Positions 6,363 to 16,459 are shown, counted from the stretch's first letter. The stretch is DNA of 64,000 nucleotides from Maridesulfovibrio ferrireducens (GCF_016342405.1 NZ_JAEINN010000007.1:1-64000); one strand, 5' to 3'. The notes: generated from the letters alone by a model not told the origin. Program-made: numbers and translations.

Positions 6363-7529
6363 ATGCTCGATTTTGAACGCAAAAGTGTAGTTATGGTCAC
6401 TTGTCCTAAAGGTTTCTCGCCTTATCTCGCGGAAGAAATTACGAAGATGGGTTTTAAGGTAAGAAACGAATTTTATGCCGGGGTTGAAACCAAGGCATCT
6501 CTTAATGAGTGTATGCGGCTCAACCTGTGGACTCGTTGCGGTCATAGAGTGTTGTACCAGCTTAAGAAATTTAAGGCTGCCACTCCTGATCAGATGTACG
6601 AAGAAGTTAAAGAAATGGAATGGGAAAGAATTCTTTCTCCGGACGATTATCTCACGATTACTTCATCAGTCATTACTGAAACTATTACAGATACACGGTT
6701 TGCCAACGTCAGAGTTAAAGACGCCATTGTTGACAAGGTGCGTGAAAAACTGGGCAGAAGACCTTCTTCCGGTCCCGAAATGACAGGAATTATCGTTTTT
6801 CTCCATTGGAGAGGCGACGACTGTACTATTTATCTTGATACTTCCGGCGTGCCTCTTTCCAAAAGAGGTTATAGGAAGCTTCCTCATAAAGCTCCTTTAC
6901 AAGAAACACTGGCTGCAACTCTGGTTAAAGCTACAGGGTGGACCGGACGCGGAAACTTTATTTCACCTATGTGTGGTAGTGGTACTCTTGCAATTGAGGC
7001 CGCTCTTATTGCTCTTTCCGGTGCTCCAGGACTTATCCGCGACACATACGCTTTCATGAGACTGCCTGGTTACAATGAGGCGTATTGGGATAATTTGTGT
7101 ATGGAGGCTGAAGATAGAGAACGTACTTCATTTGATGGAAAAATTATTGCAACTGATCTTGATCCTGAAGCTGTCGAGGCTGCTCGTAAAAATGCCCGTG
7201 CAGCAGGGGTTGAACATCACATAGAATTTGACGTTTGTGATTTCCGGGATACGGTCATACCGGAAGGTAAGGGCATTATTATTTTTAATCCGGAATACGG
7301 CGAAAGGATGGGTGCTTCTACTCTGCTTGAGAAGATTTATACAGCTATAGGCGATTTTTTGAAAAATAAATGTCAGGGCTATAAAGGCTATGTTTTTACT
7401 GGAAATTCAGATTTAGCCAAATGTATAGGCCTTAGAACTTCCCGCAGACTTCTTTTTTATAATGCTAAAATTGAATGTAGATTGCTCGAATATGAAGTTT
7501 TTGCCGGTAGCGGTAAACGAAAATATTAA
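6363..7529 (+). CDS. THUMP-domain RNA methyltransferase (RlmL N-terminal-like)
   Basis: 388 residues. The N-terminal part (about 1-160) is a ferredoxin-like plus THUMP RNA-binding module; the C-terminal part is a class I SAM methyltransferase with motif I-like FISPMCGSGTLAIEAAL, motif II IIATDLDPEAVEAARKNA and motif IV. The family makes N2-methylguanosine in rRNA (RlmL of E. coli acts on G2445 of 23S rRNA). Motif IV reads NPEYGER where the family normally has NPPYGER, a change at the base-binding loop. A GAGG lies just upstream of the ATG. Class is sure; the exact target base is not. Confidence 0.88.
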   Translation: MLDFERKSVVMVTCPKGFSPYLAEEITKMGFKVRNEFYAGVETKASLNECMRLNLWTRCGHRVLYQLKKFKAATPDQMYEEVKEMEWERILSPDDYLTITSSVITETITDTRFANVRVKDAIVDKVREKLGRRPSSGPEMTGIIVFLHWRGDDCTIYLDTSGVPLSKRGYRKLPHKAPLQETLAATLVKATGWTGRGNFISPMCGSGTLAIEAALIALSGAPGLIRDTYAFMRLPGYNEAYWDNLCMEAEDRERTSFDGKIIATDLDPEAVEAARKNARAAGVEHHIEFDVCDFRDTVIPEGKGIIIFNPEYGERMGASTLLEKIYTAIGDFLKNKCQGYKGYVFTGNSDLAKCIGLRTSRRLLFYNAKIECRLLEYEVFAGSGKRKY

Positions 7530-7546
7530 TTTGATTTTGTTTTCCA

Positions 7547-7595
7547 GTATGCTACTTAGATATTTACTTGTTGAACGGATATCTAAGTAGCATAC
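7547..7595. repeat. Perfect 17-bp inverted repeat upstream of response regulator
   Basis: GTATGCTACTTAGATAT (7547-7563) and its exact reverse complement (7579-7595) are separated by 15 bases. There is no T-run after it, so it is a poor intrinsic terminator. It ends 12 bases before the AAGGAG ribosome binding site of the next gene, so it may be an mRNA hairpin or a protein-binding operator. Confidence 0.8.
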
Positions 7596-7620
7596 AATAT
7601 AATTGTTAAGGAGTTTGGTT

Positions 7621-7989
7621 ATGCCTCGGATTCTCGTCGTTGATGATGATCCCATATCTCGTCAAATTCTTCGTGCAATGCTGGAGAAAGAAGGTCATGT
7701 TGTTTCGGAAGCAGAAGATGGCGTAAAAGCTCTTAATAATTACGATAAAAGCTCTATTGATCTTGTTATAACTGATATTTTTATGCCTGAAAAAGAAGGT
7801 GTGCAAACTGTAAGGGAACTTATCAAAGAAAACCCTGATGTTAAGATTATTGCAGTTTCAGGCGGAAGTTCTTCAGCAAATTATGATTCTTTGGATTGGA
7901 TTAAGATGTTTGGTGTGAAGTATACCTTCACCAAACCGTTTGATTCAAAAGCAATTATATCGGCGATAGATGAATTGCTCACTGAATAA
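7621..7989 (+). CDS. CheY-like single-domain response regulator
   Basis: 122 residues from the ATG at 7621, chosen for its AAGGAG site eight bases upstream; a start 18 bases earlier lacks one. It consists of one receiver domain: acidic pocket VVDDDP (8-11), phospho-acceptor Asp52 (LVITDIFMPE), conserved Ser (AVSGG) and Lys (FTKPF). No output domain. Such proteins pass phosphate from a histidine kinase to another protein by contact. No kinase or chemotaxis gene is nearby, so the partner cannot be named. A strong inverted repeat sits in its leader. Confidence 0.92.
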   Translation: MPRILVVDDDPISRQILRAMLEKEGHVVSEAEDGVKALNNYDKSSIDLVITDIFMPEKEGVQTVRELIKENPDVKIIAVSGGSSSANYDSLDWIKMFGVKYTFTKPFDSKAIISAIDELLTE

Positions 7990-8083
7990 TAATTCTGCAC
8001 TAAATCTTATTAAAGCATTCAGTTGCATATTATTTAAACCTGCCGTATTTCTTCCTGACAAATCTTAGAAGAGTAGTATCTAA

Positions 8084-9067
8084 ATGTCTGAACAAGAAAA
8101 AATACGGGTAAAATTGGAATTCGATGATGTTGGGTTATCGAGTACACTTTTTGGTGCTCAGAATTCAAATCTTGATGCAATTTCAAAACTTTCGGGCGTG
8201 CAGATTAATAGCAGGGGCAATTCGTTACATCTGATTGCGGACAGCCATGAGCTTATTGATCCAGTCGCGAAGTCTTTCAGTCAACTTTATTCAGTCCTTA
8301 AGTCCGGAAAGAAAGTTTTTCCGGAAGACGTGGAAGCTGCGTATAAAATTATATGCCGTAATCCCGCCGCGGACCTTGTAAAAATTTTCAGAGACGAACT
8401 GTTTTCAGTTTCTTCTAAAAAAACAATTTCTCCTCGCACACTTACTCAACGTGCTTATTTTTCTGCTATTCGCGAAAATGATATGGTTTTTTCCATTGGT
8501 CCGGCCGGTACTGGAAAGACATATCTTGCTGTTGCAATGGCTGTTTATGCCTATACTCGTAAAGAAGTTAAAAAGATTATTCTGACTAGGCCGGCTGTTG
8601 AAGCTGGAGAAAAGCTTGGCTTTCTGCCCGGTGATCTGGTGGATAAGGTCAATCCTTATATGCGTCCGCTTTATGATGCTCTTTATGATATGCTGGATTA
8701 TGCAAAAGTTCAGGATATGATTGAAGAAAATATCATTGAAATAGCTCCTTTAGCCTTTATGCGCGGTAGAACGCTGAGTAACGCATTCGTTATTCTTGAT
8801 GAAGCGCAGAACACCACTCCTGAACAGATGAAAATGTTTATTACCCGTCTTGGATTCGGTTCCAAGGCCGTTATTACCGGTGATATTACTCAAGTTGATT
8901 TGCCGGGAAATATTTCATCGGGTTTGGTTGTTGCCCGCAATATTCTCAAAAATGTTGAAGGGATCAGTTTTGTGAAATTTGAAGACACGGATGTTGTCAG
9001 GCATCCTCTTGTTTCAAAAATAGTAAAAGCCTATGATTCTTATGAATGCAGTGGCGGCAAAATATGA
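8084..9067 (+). CDS. phoH: PhoH-family ATPase
   Basis: 327 residues. A short N-terminal KH-like region is followed by the PhoH P-loop domain: Walker A GPAGTGKT (139-146), then LTRPAVEAGEKLGFLPGDL, Walker B FVILDEAQNT and GDITQVDLP, all diagnostic of PhoH/PhoL. PhoL is a cytoplasmic ATPase linked to RNA metabolism. Its gene commonly lies next to ybeY, as here, where the stop overlaps the ybeY start (ATGA). This coupling supports a shared role in rRNA maturation. Confidence 0.95.
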   Translation: MSEQEKIRVKLEFDDVGLSSTLFGAQNSNLDAISKLSGVQINSRGNSLHLIADSHELIDPVAKSFSQLYSVLKSGKKVFPEDVEAAYKIICRNPAADLVKIFRDELFSVSSKKTISPRTLTQRAYFSAIRENDMVFSIGPAGTGKTYLAVAMAVYAYTRKEVKKIILTRPAVEAGEKLGFLPGDLVDKVNPYMRPLYDALYDMLDYAKVQDMIEENIIEIAPLAFMRGRTLSNAFVILDEAQNTTPEQMKMFITRLGFGSKAVITGDITQVDLPGNISSGLVVARNILKNVEGISFVKFEDTDVVRHPLVSKIVKAYDSYECSGGKI

Positions 9068-9519
9068 CCTTATCATTGCTATATGAGTGTAGACCTGATT
9101 CTAATTTTCCGTTGAGCAAAAGAGAAGTGGCACATATGGCTGAACTTCTGCTTAACACCTTAAAGATAGACGGTTTCGACTTTGATTTAAAAATAACTGA
9201 TGATTCGGCTATTGCCGTGATCAATCATGATTTTTTAGGTTGCGTCGGGCCTACCAATGTTTTGAGTTTTCCTTTTTCTGAAACGCCAGATATTACTAAA
9301 AATAAATATTTGGGTGAAATTGTTCTGTCTGTTGATACATTAGCTCGTGAGACAAGGCTTTACGGCCAAGTCCCCGAAGATCACCTTGTCAGACTTCTGG
9401 CTCATGCTTTGCTGCATTTGGCTGGATATGATCACGGGCAGGAGATGTATTCGCTTACAGATGTTGCCGTTGAGACAGTTGCTCCTATTTTCCGACAGCG
9501 AATAGTGGGTTGGCACTGA
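9064..9519 (+). CDS. ybeY: Endoribonuclease YbeY
   Basis: 151 residues from the ATG at 9064, which overlaps the phoH stop by four bases; an upstream in-frame start would add only six residues inside phoH. The zinc-binding motif H-x3-H-x5-H is intact (HALLHLAGYDH), and NVLSFPF with LGEIVLS is family-typical. YbeY is a metal-dependent single-strand RNase needed for 16S rRNA 3'-end processing and ribosome quality control. In many bacteria it forms an operon with phoH, as here; the operon ends at the hairpin at 9538. Confidence 0.95.
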   Translation: MTLSLLYECRPDSNFPLSKREVAHMAELLLNTLKIDGFDFDLKITDDSAIAVINHDFLGCVGPTNVLSFPFSETPDITKNKYLGEIVLSVDTLARETRLYGQVPEDHLVRLLAHALLHLAGYDHGQEMYSLTDVAVETVAPIFRQRIVGWH

Positions 9520-9537
9520 TAGCGCGCCAGCCCGTTT

Positions 9538-9578
9538 GTATTAGTGAACTGAATTTTGATTCGGCTAATACTGTTTTT
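9538..9578 (+). terminator. Terminator after ybeY
   Basis: GTATTAG (9538-9544) pairs with CTAATAC (9565-9571), with further partial pairing inside, followed by TGTTTTT. Weak but well placed after phoH-ybeY. Confidence 0.5.
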
Positions 9579-9712
9579 CGTTTATTTTTGTCTATTTAAT
9601 GCTATCCGCTTAAATTTCACTATAAATTATGGTTTACAATAGCTGCTCTTATGAGCAATAATTTTTAGTTATTGTTTTTAGAGCTTATTCACATACTATT
9701 TGGAGTTTAAAA

Positions 9713-10690
9713 ATGATCAGACATCTGCTTAAAATAAATGATGTTCCACGTTCAGAACTCGGCCAGCTCGTACTCAGGGCAAAAGAGCTTAAAGATAATA
9801 AAATCAGAAACAAAAGCCTTGAAGGTAAAACTGTTATTCTGATTTTTGAAAAAGCTTCTACAAGAACCAGAGTCTCCTTCGATGTTGCGATTGAGCAGCT
9901 CGGCGGTCATTCAATTTTTATGACTCCCGCTGAATCTCAGCTCGGAAGAAGTGAACCTCTTGAAGACACAGCACGCGTATTGTCCCGCTATGCGGATGCT
10001 CTTGTTGTGAGAACTTTTGAGCAGCAGAAGGTTCGTACTCTTTCAGAATATTCAACTATCCCGGTTATTAATGCTCTTACTGATAGATATCATCCCTGTC
10101 AGGTTTTGAGTGATATGTTGACTATTTACGAAAGAACTCCTGATCTTGAAAATGTCCATGTCGCATGGGTTGGCGATGGTAATAATATGGCGCATTCATG
10201 GATTAATGCAGCAATATATTTCCCTATTTATCTCACATTGTCGTTTCCTGAAGGGTATGAGCCGAATTCTGACGTTCTTGCCCGCGCTCTTGCTATGGGT
10301 GCGAAAATCAATATGAGCTATGATCCTATTGAAGCTGTTGAGGGTGCTAATTATGTTAACACCGATGTTTTTGCCTCAATGGGGCAGGAAGAGGAACAGG
10401 AAGAGCGTATGAAAGCTTTCCTTCCTTATCAGGTTAACGAAGAACTCCTTGCTCACGCAGCTCCTGATTGTAAAGTTATGCATTGTCTGCCTGCACACAG
10501 GGAAGAGGAAGTTACAGCCGATGTTCTTGATGGTCCTAGATCTATTATTTTTGATCAGGCTGAAAACAGATTGCATATGCAGAAAGCTATTTTGGAATGG
10601 GCAGTAAATGGAATTGAAGTTGACCTTGAAGCAGTTGAGAAAATTCTCGGACCTGTTCAAGTTCTTCCGAATGTTCATGCAATAGAATAA
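9713..10690 (+). CDS. argF: Ornithine carbamoyltransferase
   Basis: 325 residues, within the usual range for the family. Carbamoyl-phosphate-binding STRTR (49-53), HPCQ near residue 129 and the ornithine-site HCLP motif ([13 protein letters not shown]) are all present, which separates it from aspartate carbamoyltransferase. It makes citrulline from ornithine and carbamoyl phosphate in the cytoplasm, the sixth step of arginine synthesis. argG follows after 19 bases with its own GGAAGGA site, so the two are one operon, with argH close by. No ArgR-type operator could be recognised in the 190-base leader. Confidence 0.97.
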   Translation: MIRHLLKINDVPRSELGQLVLRAKELKDNKIRNKSLEGKTVILIFEKASTRTRVSFDVAIEQLGGHSIFMTPAESQLGRSEPLEDTARVLSRYADALVVRTFEQQKVRTLSEYSTIPVINALTDRYHPCQVLSDMLTIYERTPDLENVHVAWVGDGNNMAHSWINAAIYFPIYLTLSFPEGYEPNSDVLARALAMGAKINMSYDPIEAVEGANYVNTDVFASMGQEEEQEERMKAFLPYQVNEELLAHAAPDCKVMHCLPAHREEEVTADVLDGPRSIIFDQAENRLHMQKAILEWAVNGIEVDLEAVEKILGPVQVLPNVHAIE

Positions 10691-10709
10691 GAATTGGAAG
10701 GAATTAATA

Positions 10710-11945
10710 ATGAGTAAAGTTGAAAAAGTTGTTTTGGCTTATTCCGGGGGTCTTGATACCTCAATTATATTGAAATGGATCAAGCAAGAATATGATTGTG
10801 AAGTTATAACTCTCACCGCTGATCTTGGTCAGGGAGAAGAGCTTGACGGAATCGAAGAGAAAGCGCTTTCAACTGGTGCCACCAAAGCATTTGTTGAAGA
10901 TCTGCGTGAAGAATTTGCGCGTGATTTTATTTTCCCTTGTTTTCGTGCCGGAGCAATTTATGAAGGACGTTACCTTTTAGGTACAGCCATTGCCCGACCT
11001 TTGATTGCTAAAAGAATGGTTGAAATTGCTGAAAGCGAAGGCGCTCAGGCGGTTTCACATGGTGCTACTGGTAAAGGGAATGACCAGGTTCGGTTTGAAC
11101 TTGGTGCAATGGGTATGAATCCCAGACTTAAAACAATTGCACCTTGGCGTGAATGGGATCTTAAATCCCGTACTGACCTTATTAAGTTTGCTGAGAAAAA
11201 CGGAATAAATATTCCTGTTACTCGCCGCAAACCTTGGTCAATGGACGCTAACCTTCTTCATGTAAGTTTTGAAGGTTCCGAACTTGAAGATCCTTGGAAT
11301 GCTCCATCTCCCGAATCATATAGATATTGTACCCCTATTGAACAGACTCCTGATGAACCAGAAATCATCACTATTGATTTCGAACGTGGGGATCCTGTCG
11401 CTATTAATGGTGTCAGTCATTCTCCTGCCGCTCTCGTTGAAAAACTCAATGAACTCGGTGGAAAGCATGGTATCGGAAGAGTTGATATGGTTGAAAACAG
11501 GTTTGTAGGAATGAAGTCTCGCGGTGTTTATGAAACTCCGGGTGGAACAATCATTCATATTGCTCATCGTGATCTTGAAGGTCTTTGTATGGACCGCGAA
11601 GTTATGCATCTTCGTGACAGCCTTATTCCTAAATATGCCGAAATGGTATACAACGGATACTGGTATGCGCCTGAACGTATAGCTCTTCAGGCTATGATTG
11701 ATAAGACACAGGAAAAGATTACCGGAACAGTCAGAGTAAAACTCTACAAAGGTAATGTTATTCCGGAAGGACGTAAGTCTCCTTATTCTCTCTATCGTTC
11801 TGATCTCGCAACATTTGAAGAAGATGATGTATATGATCAGAAAGATGCTGAAGGCTTCATTAAGCTTATCGGTTTAAGATTGAAGGGTAAAACTGCTGAA
11901 TCTGGAAGCAACTGGCTGAAAGACGGCGAAACCTGCGATAAATAG
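10710..11945 (+). CDS. argG: Argininosuccinate synthase
   Basis: 411 residues, as expected for the type I enzyme. The N-type ATP pyrophosphatase loop AYSGGLDTS is at 10-18; [17 protein letters not shown] and the citrulline/aspartate-site region follow in the normal order. It joins citrulline and aspartate using ATP to give argininosuccinate. Second gene of the arg cluster, directly after argF; a strong terminator follows at 11959. Confidence 0.97.
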   Translation: MSKVEKVVLAYSGGLDTSIILKWIKQEYDCEVITLTADLGQGEELDGIEEKALSTGATKAFVEDLREEFARDFIFPCFRAGAIYEGRYLLGTAIARPLIAKRMVEIAESEGAQAVSHGATGKGNDQVRFELGAMGMNPRLKTIAPWREWDLKSRTDLIKFAEKNGINIPVTRRKPWSMDANLLHVSFEGSELEDPWNAPSPESYRYCTPIEQTPDEPEIITIDFERGDPVAINGVSHSPAALVEKLNELGGKHGIGRVDMVENRFVGMKSRGVYETPGGTIIHIAHRDLEGLCMDREVMHLRDSLIPKYAEMVYNGYWYAPERIALQAMIDKTQEKITGTVRVKLYKGNVIPEGRKSPYSLYRSDLATFEEDDVYDQKDAEGFIKLIGLRLKGKTAESGSNWLKDGETCDK

Positions 11946-11958
11946 TTAAATAATATTG

Positions 11959-11989
11959 CTCAGGTGGATTCTTTCTGCCTGAGTTTTTT
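11959..11989 (+). terminator. Terminator after argG
   Basis: CTCAGG (11959-11964) pairs with CCTGAG (11978-11983), extended by weaker pairs, followed by TTTTTT. It separates argFG from argH. Confidence 0.75.
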
Positions 11990-12050
11990 AATCCTGCCAG
12001 TGTCGAGTCATTTCAATTTTTTGGATTGATGTTTGATCCATGGCAGGATT
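11990..12050 (+). repeat. Second inverted repeat in the argG-argH gap
   Basis: AATCCTGCCA (11990-11999) and TGGCAGGATT (12041-12050) are exact reverse complements with a 41-base loop, followed by TTTC. It starts immediately where the first terminator's T-run ends. It may be a second terminator, or part of an alternative-folding leader controlling argH. Confidence 0.6.
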
Positions 12051-12104
12051 TTTCTTTAGAGATTTTTAGTTATTAGTAAACATTGAGATTACGAGGTATT
12101 AATT

Positions 12105-13484
12105 ATGGCTGAAGCAAAATTATGGGGCGGTAGATTTGCTCAAAAAACAGCTGCGTCAGTAGAAGACTACACACAGTCTGTCAGCTTTGATAAAACTCTT
12201 TATCGCGAAGACATCGAAGGTTCCAAAGCACATGCGTTGATGCTCGCAGAGCAGGGCGTATTGACCGCTCAGGAAGCCCAGACCTTAGTCAAAGGTTTGG
12301 ATACCGTCCTCGAAGAAATTGAATCAGGCCAGTTTGAATGGAAAAAGGAGATGGAAGATCTCCATATGAATATTGAAAGCAGGCTGACTGAAATAGTCGG
12401 AGCTGTCGGTGGAAAACTTCATACAGGCCGCAGCCGCAATGATCAGGTTGCCCTTGATTTTCGTTTGTATGTTGTACGCAGCCTTGAAAAGTGGAAAACA
12501 GCACTTGAAAAGCTGATTTTTGTATTCACTGAAAAAGCTGAAGCTAATCGTGATGTTCTCCTTCCGGGATACACTCATCTACAACCAGCTCAACCTGTAA
12601 GTCTTGCTCATCATATGCTTGCTTATGCGTGGATGTTCAAAAGAGACCACAGCCGCGTATGTGACTGTATAAAAAGAGCGAATGTTTGTCCGCTCGGAGC
12701 TGCTGCTCTTGCTGGGACAACCTATCCTTTAAAACCGGCCTCTTCAGCTGAAAAGCTTGGTATGGATGATACGTTCCGCAACAGTCTGGATGCAGTTTCT
12801 GATCGTGATTTTGTATTAGAAGCTATTTTTACCGGCAGTCTTGTTATGACTCACCTTAGCAGAATATGTGAAGAGCTTATTATCTGGGCGAATCCATGTT
12901 TCGGTTTTATAAAATTGCCGGATGCTTTTTCGACCGGTTCATCCATAATGCCGCAAAAAAAGAATCCCGATGTCTGCGAGCTTATGCGCGGTAAAACAGG
13001 AAGAGTTTTCGGTGACTTAATGTCATTGCTTACTACCGTTAAAGGGCTTCCTCTTGCGTATAATAGGGACATGCAGGAAGACAAAGAACCTTTTTTTGAT
13101 GCACATAAAACCGTTTATGCTTCTGTTTCCATAATGGGAGACATGATGGAAGCAATGGGCTTTAACGCTGAAAACATGGAAAAAGCGCTTAAAAAAGGTT
13201 TTTTAAATGCGACGGAGCTTGCAGATTATCTTGTAGGTAAGGGCATTCCTTTCCGTGAAGCTCATCACATCACTGGAGCGGCTGTCGCTTATGCTGAAAA
13301 AGCAGCTAAGGGTCTTGAAGATATGACGCTTGTTGAATTGAAGTCTTTTTCTGATAAAATAGAGGAAGATGTATTTGAAGTGCTTTCGTATGAAGCCGCA
13401 GTCAGGCGTAGGGTTTCACCCGGCGGAACAGGACCCGAATCTGTTAAATCTCAGATTTCGGAATTAAAGAGCTGGCTGAAATAA
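12105..13484 (+). CDS. argH: Argininosuccinate lyase
   Basis: 459 residues, normal for the fumarase/aspartase superfamily. The signature loop [12 protein letters not shown] is at about 278-289 and contains the catalytic serine; LHMNIESRL and [13 protein letters not shown] near the N-terminus match the family. It splits argininosuccinate into arginine and fumarate, the last step of the pathway. It lies 159 bases after argG, behind two hairpins, so it may have its own promoter or depend on read-through. Confidence 0.97.
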   Translation: MAEAKLWGGRFAQKTAASVEDYTQSVSFDKTLYREDIEGSKAHALMLAEQGVLTAQEAQTLVKGLDTVLEEIESGQFEWKKEMEDLHMNIESRLTEIVGAVGGKLHTGRSRNDQVALDFRLYVVRSLEKWKTALEKLIFVFTEKAEANRDVLLPGYTHLQPAQPVSLAHHMLAYAWMFKRDHSRVCDCIKRANVCPLGAAALAGTTYPLKPASSAEKLGMDDTFRNSLDAVSDRDFVLEAIFTGSLVMTHLSRICEELIIWANPCFGFIKLPDAFSTGSSIMPQKKNPDVCELMRGKTGRVFGDLMSLLTTVKGLPLAYNRDMQEDKEPFFDAHKTVYASVSIMGDMMEAMGFNAENMEKALKKGFLNATELADYLVGKGIPFREAHHITGAAVAYAEKAAKGLEDMTLVELKSFSDKIEEDVFEVLSYEAAVRRRVSPGGTGPESVKSQISELKSWLK

Positions 13485-13508
13485 AAATTGTTTTATTTTT
13501 TTCGAATA

Positions 13509-13553
13509 GTTATAAAAAAGCTCTATTCAAATTGAATGGAGCTTTTTTATAAC
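13509..13553. terminator. Bidirectional terminator, argH / hemerythrin
   Basis: GTTATAAAAAAGCTC (13509-13523) and GAGCTTTTTTATAAC (13539-13553) are exact complements, and the inside (ATTCAAATTGAAT) pairs further. A-run and T-run on both sides make it work for the convergent genes. Its right arm includes the last codons of the hemerythrin gene. Confidence 0.85.
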
Positions 13554-13960
13554 TTATCTGCATCAATTTTCTGGGCTGACTTAAAGTCTATAATATCTGT
13601 TTGTGCGATATGGTTAATGAGCCACTGTTCTAAAAAATCTATAATCTCGTTGCTGAGTTCAGCTTTTTTAAGCATGTGATCTATTTTAAATTGTTCTATT
13701 TTTTCAGTAAATTCTCTATGTTGCTCAAGATGCTTAGGAAAGCTGTCTAAATTGTATTTTTTTAGCAGGTTTTCTTCCGTTTCAAAGTGATATAGGCTGT
13801 ATAAAAACAGCTCGTCTATGATGGTGTCTATTTCATCTTTGTCTAATAACGTTACGTGTTCACGGATTTTTTTTAGCAATTTAAAGAAGTTCTGATGTTG
13901 GCCGTCTACAATTCCAACGCCAGTGCATAAAGAGTTTTCATTTATATATTTGGAATCCAT
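13547..13960 (-). CDS. Bacteriohemerythrin
   Basis: 137 residues from the start at 13960, where AAGGAG lies six bases upstream; a frame start 33 bases earlier has none. All diiron ligands of the hemerythrin fold are present: His22, His58, Glu62 (HFETEE), His77, His81 (HLEQH), His117 and Asp122 (HIAQTD). The protein is soluble and should bind O2 reversibly at a carboxylate-bridged diiron centre. In anaerobic sulfate reducers such proteins are thought to sense or carry off oxygen. The gene stands alone. Confidence 0.93.
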   Translation of the reverse strand: MDSKYINENSLCTGVGIVDGQHQNFFKLLKKIREHVTLLDKDEIDTIIDELFLYSLYHFETEENLLKKYNLDSFPKHLEQHREFTEKIEQFKIDHMLKKAELSNEIIDFLEQWLINHIAQTDIIDFKSAQKIDADKL

Positions 13961-14094
13961 AAAAAGCTCCTTATCTGTGTGTGTTGAAAACAAATAATGA
14001 TTACTGTTTTATATAAAAAACATGTTTATAAACTGACTGCAAGTGTATTATAAAAGAGGTGGCATGGAAGTAGAGGGAATGTTTGTTACTAGAA

Positions 14095-14188
14095 TGGCGG
14101 AAGTGTATAGGAGTCGAACCTACCGACGAGGGTTAGCCCGTCCACTGGATTTGAAGTCCAGGCGCCACACCGGTGACGAAACACTTCC
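14095..14188 (-). tRNA. selC: Selenocysteine tRNA (anticodon TCA)
   Basis: On the minus strand: acceptor GGAAGTG pairs with CACTTCC, followed by G and CCA (14095-14097 encoded). The anticodon arm CTGGA-CTTCAAA-TCCAG gives anticodon TCA, read as UGA. The extra arm is very long (GGACGGGCTAACCCTCGTC region) and total length is 94 bases including CCA, both diagnostic of tRNA-Sec. Its presence means the organism reads some UGA codons as selenocysteine, as expected for Desulfovibrio formate dehydrogenases and hydrogenases. No selenoprotein gene is seen in this window. Confidence 0.96.
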
Positions 14189-14219
14189 GTTCGTGAAGAA
14201 AATCAGCTACCAATTTTAT

Positions 14220-14268
14220 AAGGTAAGGGCAAGCATTAATAATCTTTCCTATTCCCCTTGCCTTTTTT
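14220..14268 (+). terminator. Hairpin with T-run upstream of ftsH
   Basis: AAGGTAAGGG (14220-14229) pairs with CCCTTGCCTT (14255-14264) with one U-G pair, then TTTTTT through 14268. It is oriented on the plus strand, about 115 bases before ftsH, with no plus-strand gene upstream, so it may attenuate a transcript that starts further left. Confidence 0.4.
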
Positions 14269-14382
14269 AGAATTAGTCTTATTAATACTGATTGAAACTA
14301 AACTAAGAACTGATTTTAGTCCGAATGCCGACAGTCTGCGTCTTGCAGGCAATAAGCCGGACAAATATGAAGGAGATGAATT

Positions 14383-16446
14383 TTGAACAGTTTTGCCAAG
14401 AATCTCTTGGTCTGGGTAACCATCATGTTGGTGATGATTGTTTTGTTCAATCTTTTTAACCAGCCTGTAGCTCCTCAGCTCAAGGTATCCTATACTGATT
14501 TTCTTATGAAAGTTGATCAGGGAGAAGTCATACAGGTCAAGATTCAGGGACATAAAATCAGTGGAGTAATGGTCGGAGACAAGCGCTTTGTTACCTACAG
14601 CCCAGATGATCCAAGTCTTGTTCCGAGTCTGATTAAAAATAAAATTGAAGTGGTCGCGGAGCCTGAAGAAGATGCTCCTTGGTATATGACCCTGTTTATT
14701 TCTTGGTTCCCTATGTTGTTATTGGTCGGTGTATGGATTTTCTTCATGCGTCAGATGCAAGGTGGAGGCGGCGGCGGAGGTCGTGGCGGAGCCATGTCTT
14801 TCGGGCGTTCCAAAGCTCGCATGCTTAATGAAGAAAGTGCTAAAGTAACATTTCAAGATGTTGCCGGCGTAGATGAAGCTAAAGAGGAACTCTCTGAAAT
14901 AGTACAATTTTTAAGTGAACCTAAAAAGTTTACCCGTTTGGGTGGGCGTATTCCGAAAGGCGTGCTTCTCGTCGGTTCTCCGGGAACAGGTAAAACATTA
15001 CTTGCCCGTGCTGTCGCCGGTGAAGCTGGTGTTCCTTTCTTTTCCATTTCCGGTTCAGATTTTGTTGAAATGTTTGTCGGTGTCGGTGCATCCCGTGTTC
15101 GTGATCTTTTTGCTCAGGGTAAAAAGAATGCACCTTGCTTGATTTTTATTGATGAAATCGATGCAGTCGGACGTCAGCGTGGAGCTGGTCTCGGCGGTGG
15201 ACATGACGAACGCGAGCAGACTCTTAATCAGTTGCTCGTTGAGATGGATGGTTTTGAGTCTAACGAAGGCGTTATTCTTATTGCCGCTACCAACAGACCT
15301 GACGTTTTGGACCCCGCATTACTTAGACCCGGGCGTTTCGACAGACAGGTTGTTGTTCCGACTCCTGACGTAAGGGGCAGAGCTCATATTCTTAAGGTCC
15401 ACACTCGCAAGACTCCTCTTGCAGAAGAAGTTGATCTTGATGTTATTGCTCGCGGAACACCCGGCTTTTCCGGTGCTGATCTTGAAAATCTTGTGAATGA
15501 AGCTGCATTGTACGCTGCTAAAAATAATCAAGATTACGTTAATATGATTGATTTTGAAGAAGCTAAAGACAAAGTCCTTATGGGCAGAGAACGCCGTAGT
15601 CTTATCCTTAACGATAAGGAAAAAGAAACTACTGCTTATCATGAAGCCGGACATGCTCTTGTGGCTAAACTTCTTGAAAATACTGATCCTGTGCATAAAG
15701 TTACGATTATTCCTCGAGGAAGAGCGCTTGGTGTAACACAGCAGCTTCCTGTTGATGATCGTCATAACTATTCTAAAAAATACCTTGAAGATACTCTGGT
15801 TATGCTGCTTGGCGGCCGTGTAGCAGAGGAGTTGATTCTTGATCAAATGACAACCGGTGCCAGCAACGATATTGAGCGCGCAACTAAGATGGCCCGCAGT
15901 ATGGTTTGTCAATGGGGTATGAGTGAGAAGCTCGGACCTATGACCTTCGGTGAGACTAATGATCAGGTTTTCTTAGGCAAGGAATTCGGTCACGGCAAAG
16001 ACTTCAGTGAAGACACATCGCGTCTTATAGATTCAGAAGTCAGAAGAATTATTGATACCGCTCAAGAGACTGCTAGGACTTTGCTGAGCGAGAAGAAAGA
16101 GTTTCTTCATAAGCTGGCTGAAGCATTGCTTGAGCGTGAAACTATCTCCGGTGATGAGATTGATATTCTTATGGACGGCGGCGTATTACCTCCGCTTGAA
16201 AAAATTAATTCTACCGTAAAGCCTTCAACCGGTGCAAAGGCATATGCCTCCACAGCAAAAACAGGATATACTCCTGTTCAAGAAACCGTTGAAGAAAAAG
16301 TTGAAGATGACACTGTAACTGATTCAAAAAATGATTCTGAAGAAGAAAAGAAAGATTTTTCTTTTGATGGATCAATTGACAGCGAAGAATCCGAAAATAA
16401 ATCTGAAGAAGCGAAACCTTCTGAAGATAAAAAAGGCTCTGAGTAG
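14383..16446 (+). CDS. ftsH: ATP-dependent zinc metalloprotease FtsH
   Basis: 687 residues. The TTG start is chosen because AAGGAG lies eight bases upstream and the protein then begins with the normal first membrane helix (5-24); the second is at 102-121, with the small periplasmic domain between. The AAA+ domain has Walker A GSPGTGKT (198-205), Walker B IFIDEIDA and the second region of homology; the protease site is HEAGH (420-424). FtsH hexamers pull out and degrade membrane and misfolded proteins. The tail (from about 610) is long, acidic and low in complexity. First gene of the ftsH-priA cluster; 13 bases separate it from folP. Confidence 0.97.
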   Translation: MNSFAKNLLVWVTIMLVMIVLFNLFNQPVAPQLKVSYTDFLMKVDQGEVIQVKIQGHKISGVMVGDKRFVTYSPDDPSLVPSLIKNKIEVVAEPEEDAPWYMTLFISWFPMLLLVGVWIFFMRQMQGGGGGGGRGGAMSFGRSKARMLNEESAKVTFQDVAGVDEAKEELSEIVQFLSEPKKFTRLGGRIPKGVLLVGSPGTGKTLLARAVAGEAGVPFFSISGSDFVEMFVGVGASRVRDLFAQGKKNAPCLIFIDEIDAVGRQRGAGLGGGHDEREQTLNQLLVEMDGFESNEGVILIAATNRPDVLDPALLRPGRFDRQVVVPTPDVRGRAHILKVHTRKTPLAEEVDLDVIARGTPGFSGADLENLVNEAALYAAKNNQDYVNMIDFEEAKDKVLMGRERRSLILNDKEKETTAYHEAGHALVAKLLENTDPVHKVTIIPRGRALGVTQQLPVDDRHNYSKKYLEDTLVMLLGGRVAEELILDQMTTGASNDIERATKMARSMVCQWGMSEKLGPMTFGETNDQVFLGKEFGHGKDFSEDTSRLIDSEVRRIIDTAQETARTLLSEKKEFLHKLAEALLERETISGDEIDILMDGGVLPPLEKINSTVKPSTGAKAYASTAKTGYTPVQETVEEKVEDDTVTDSKNDSEEEKKDFSFDGSIDSEESENKSEEAKPSEDKKGSE

Positions 16447-16459
16447 TCGGAAGAGTGAA

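Noticed and set aside
14043-14270. Plus-strand open frame of 75 codons
   Set aside because: It runs through the tRNA-Sec gene on the other strand, so it is a chance frame.
15319-15912. Minus-strand 197-codon open frame inside ftsH
   Set aside because: Antisense shadow of the FtsH protease domain.
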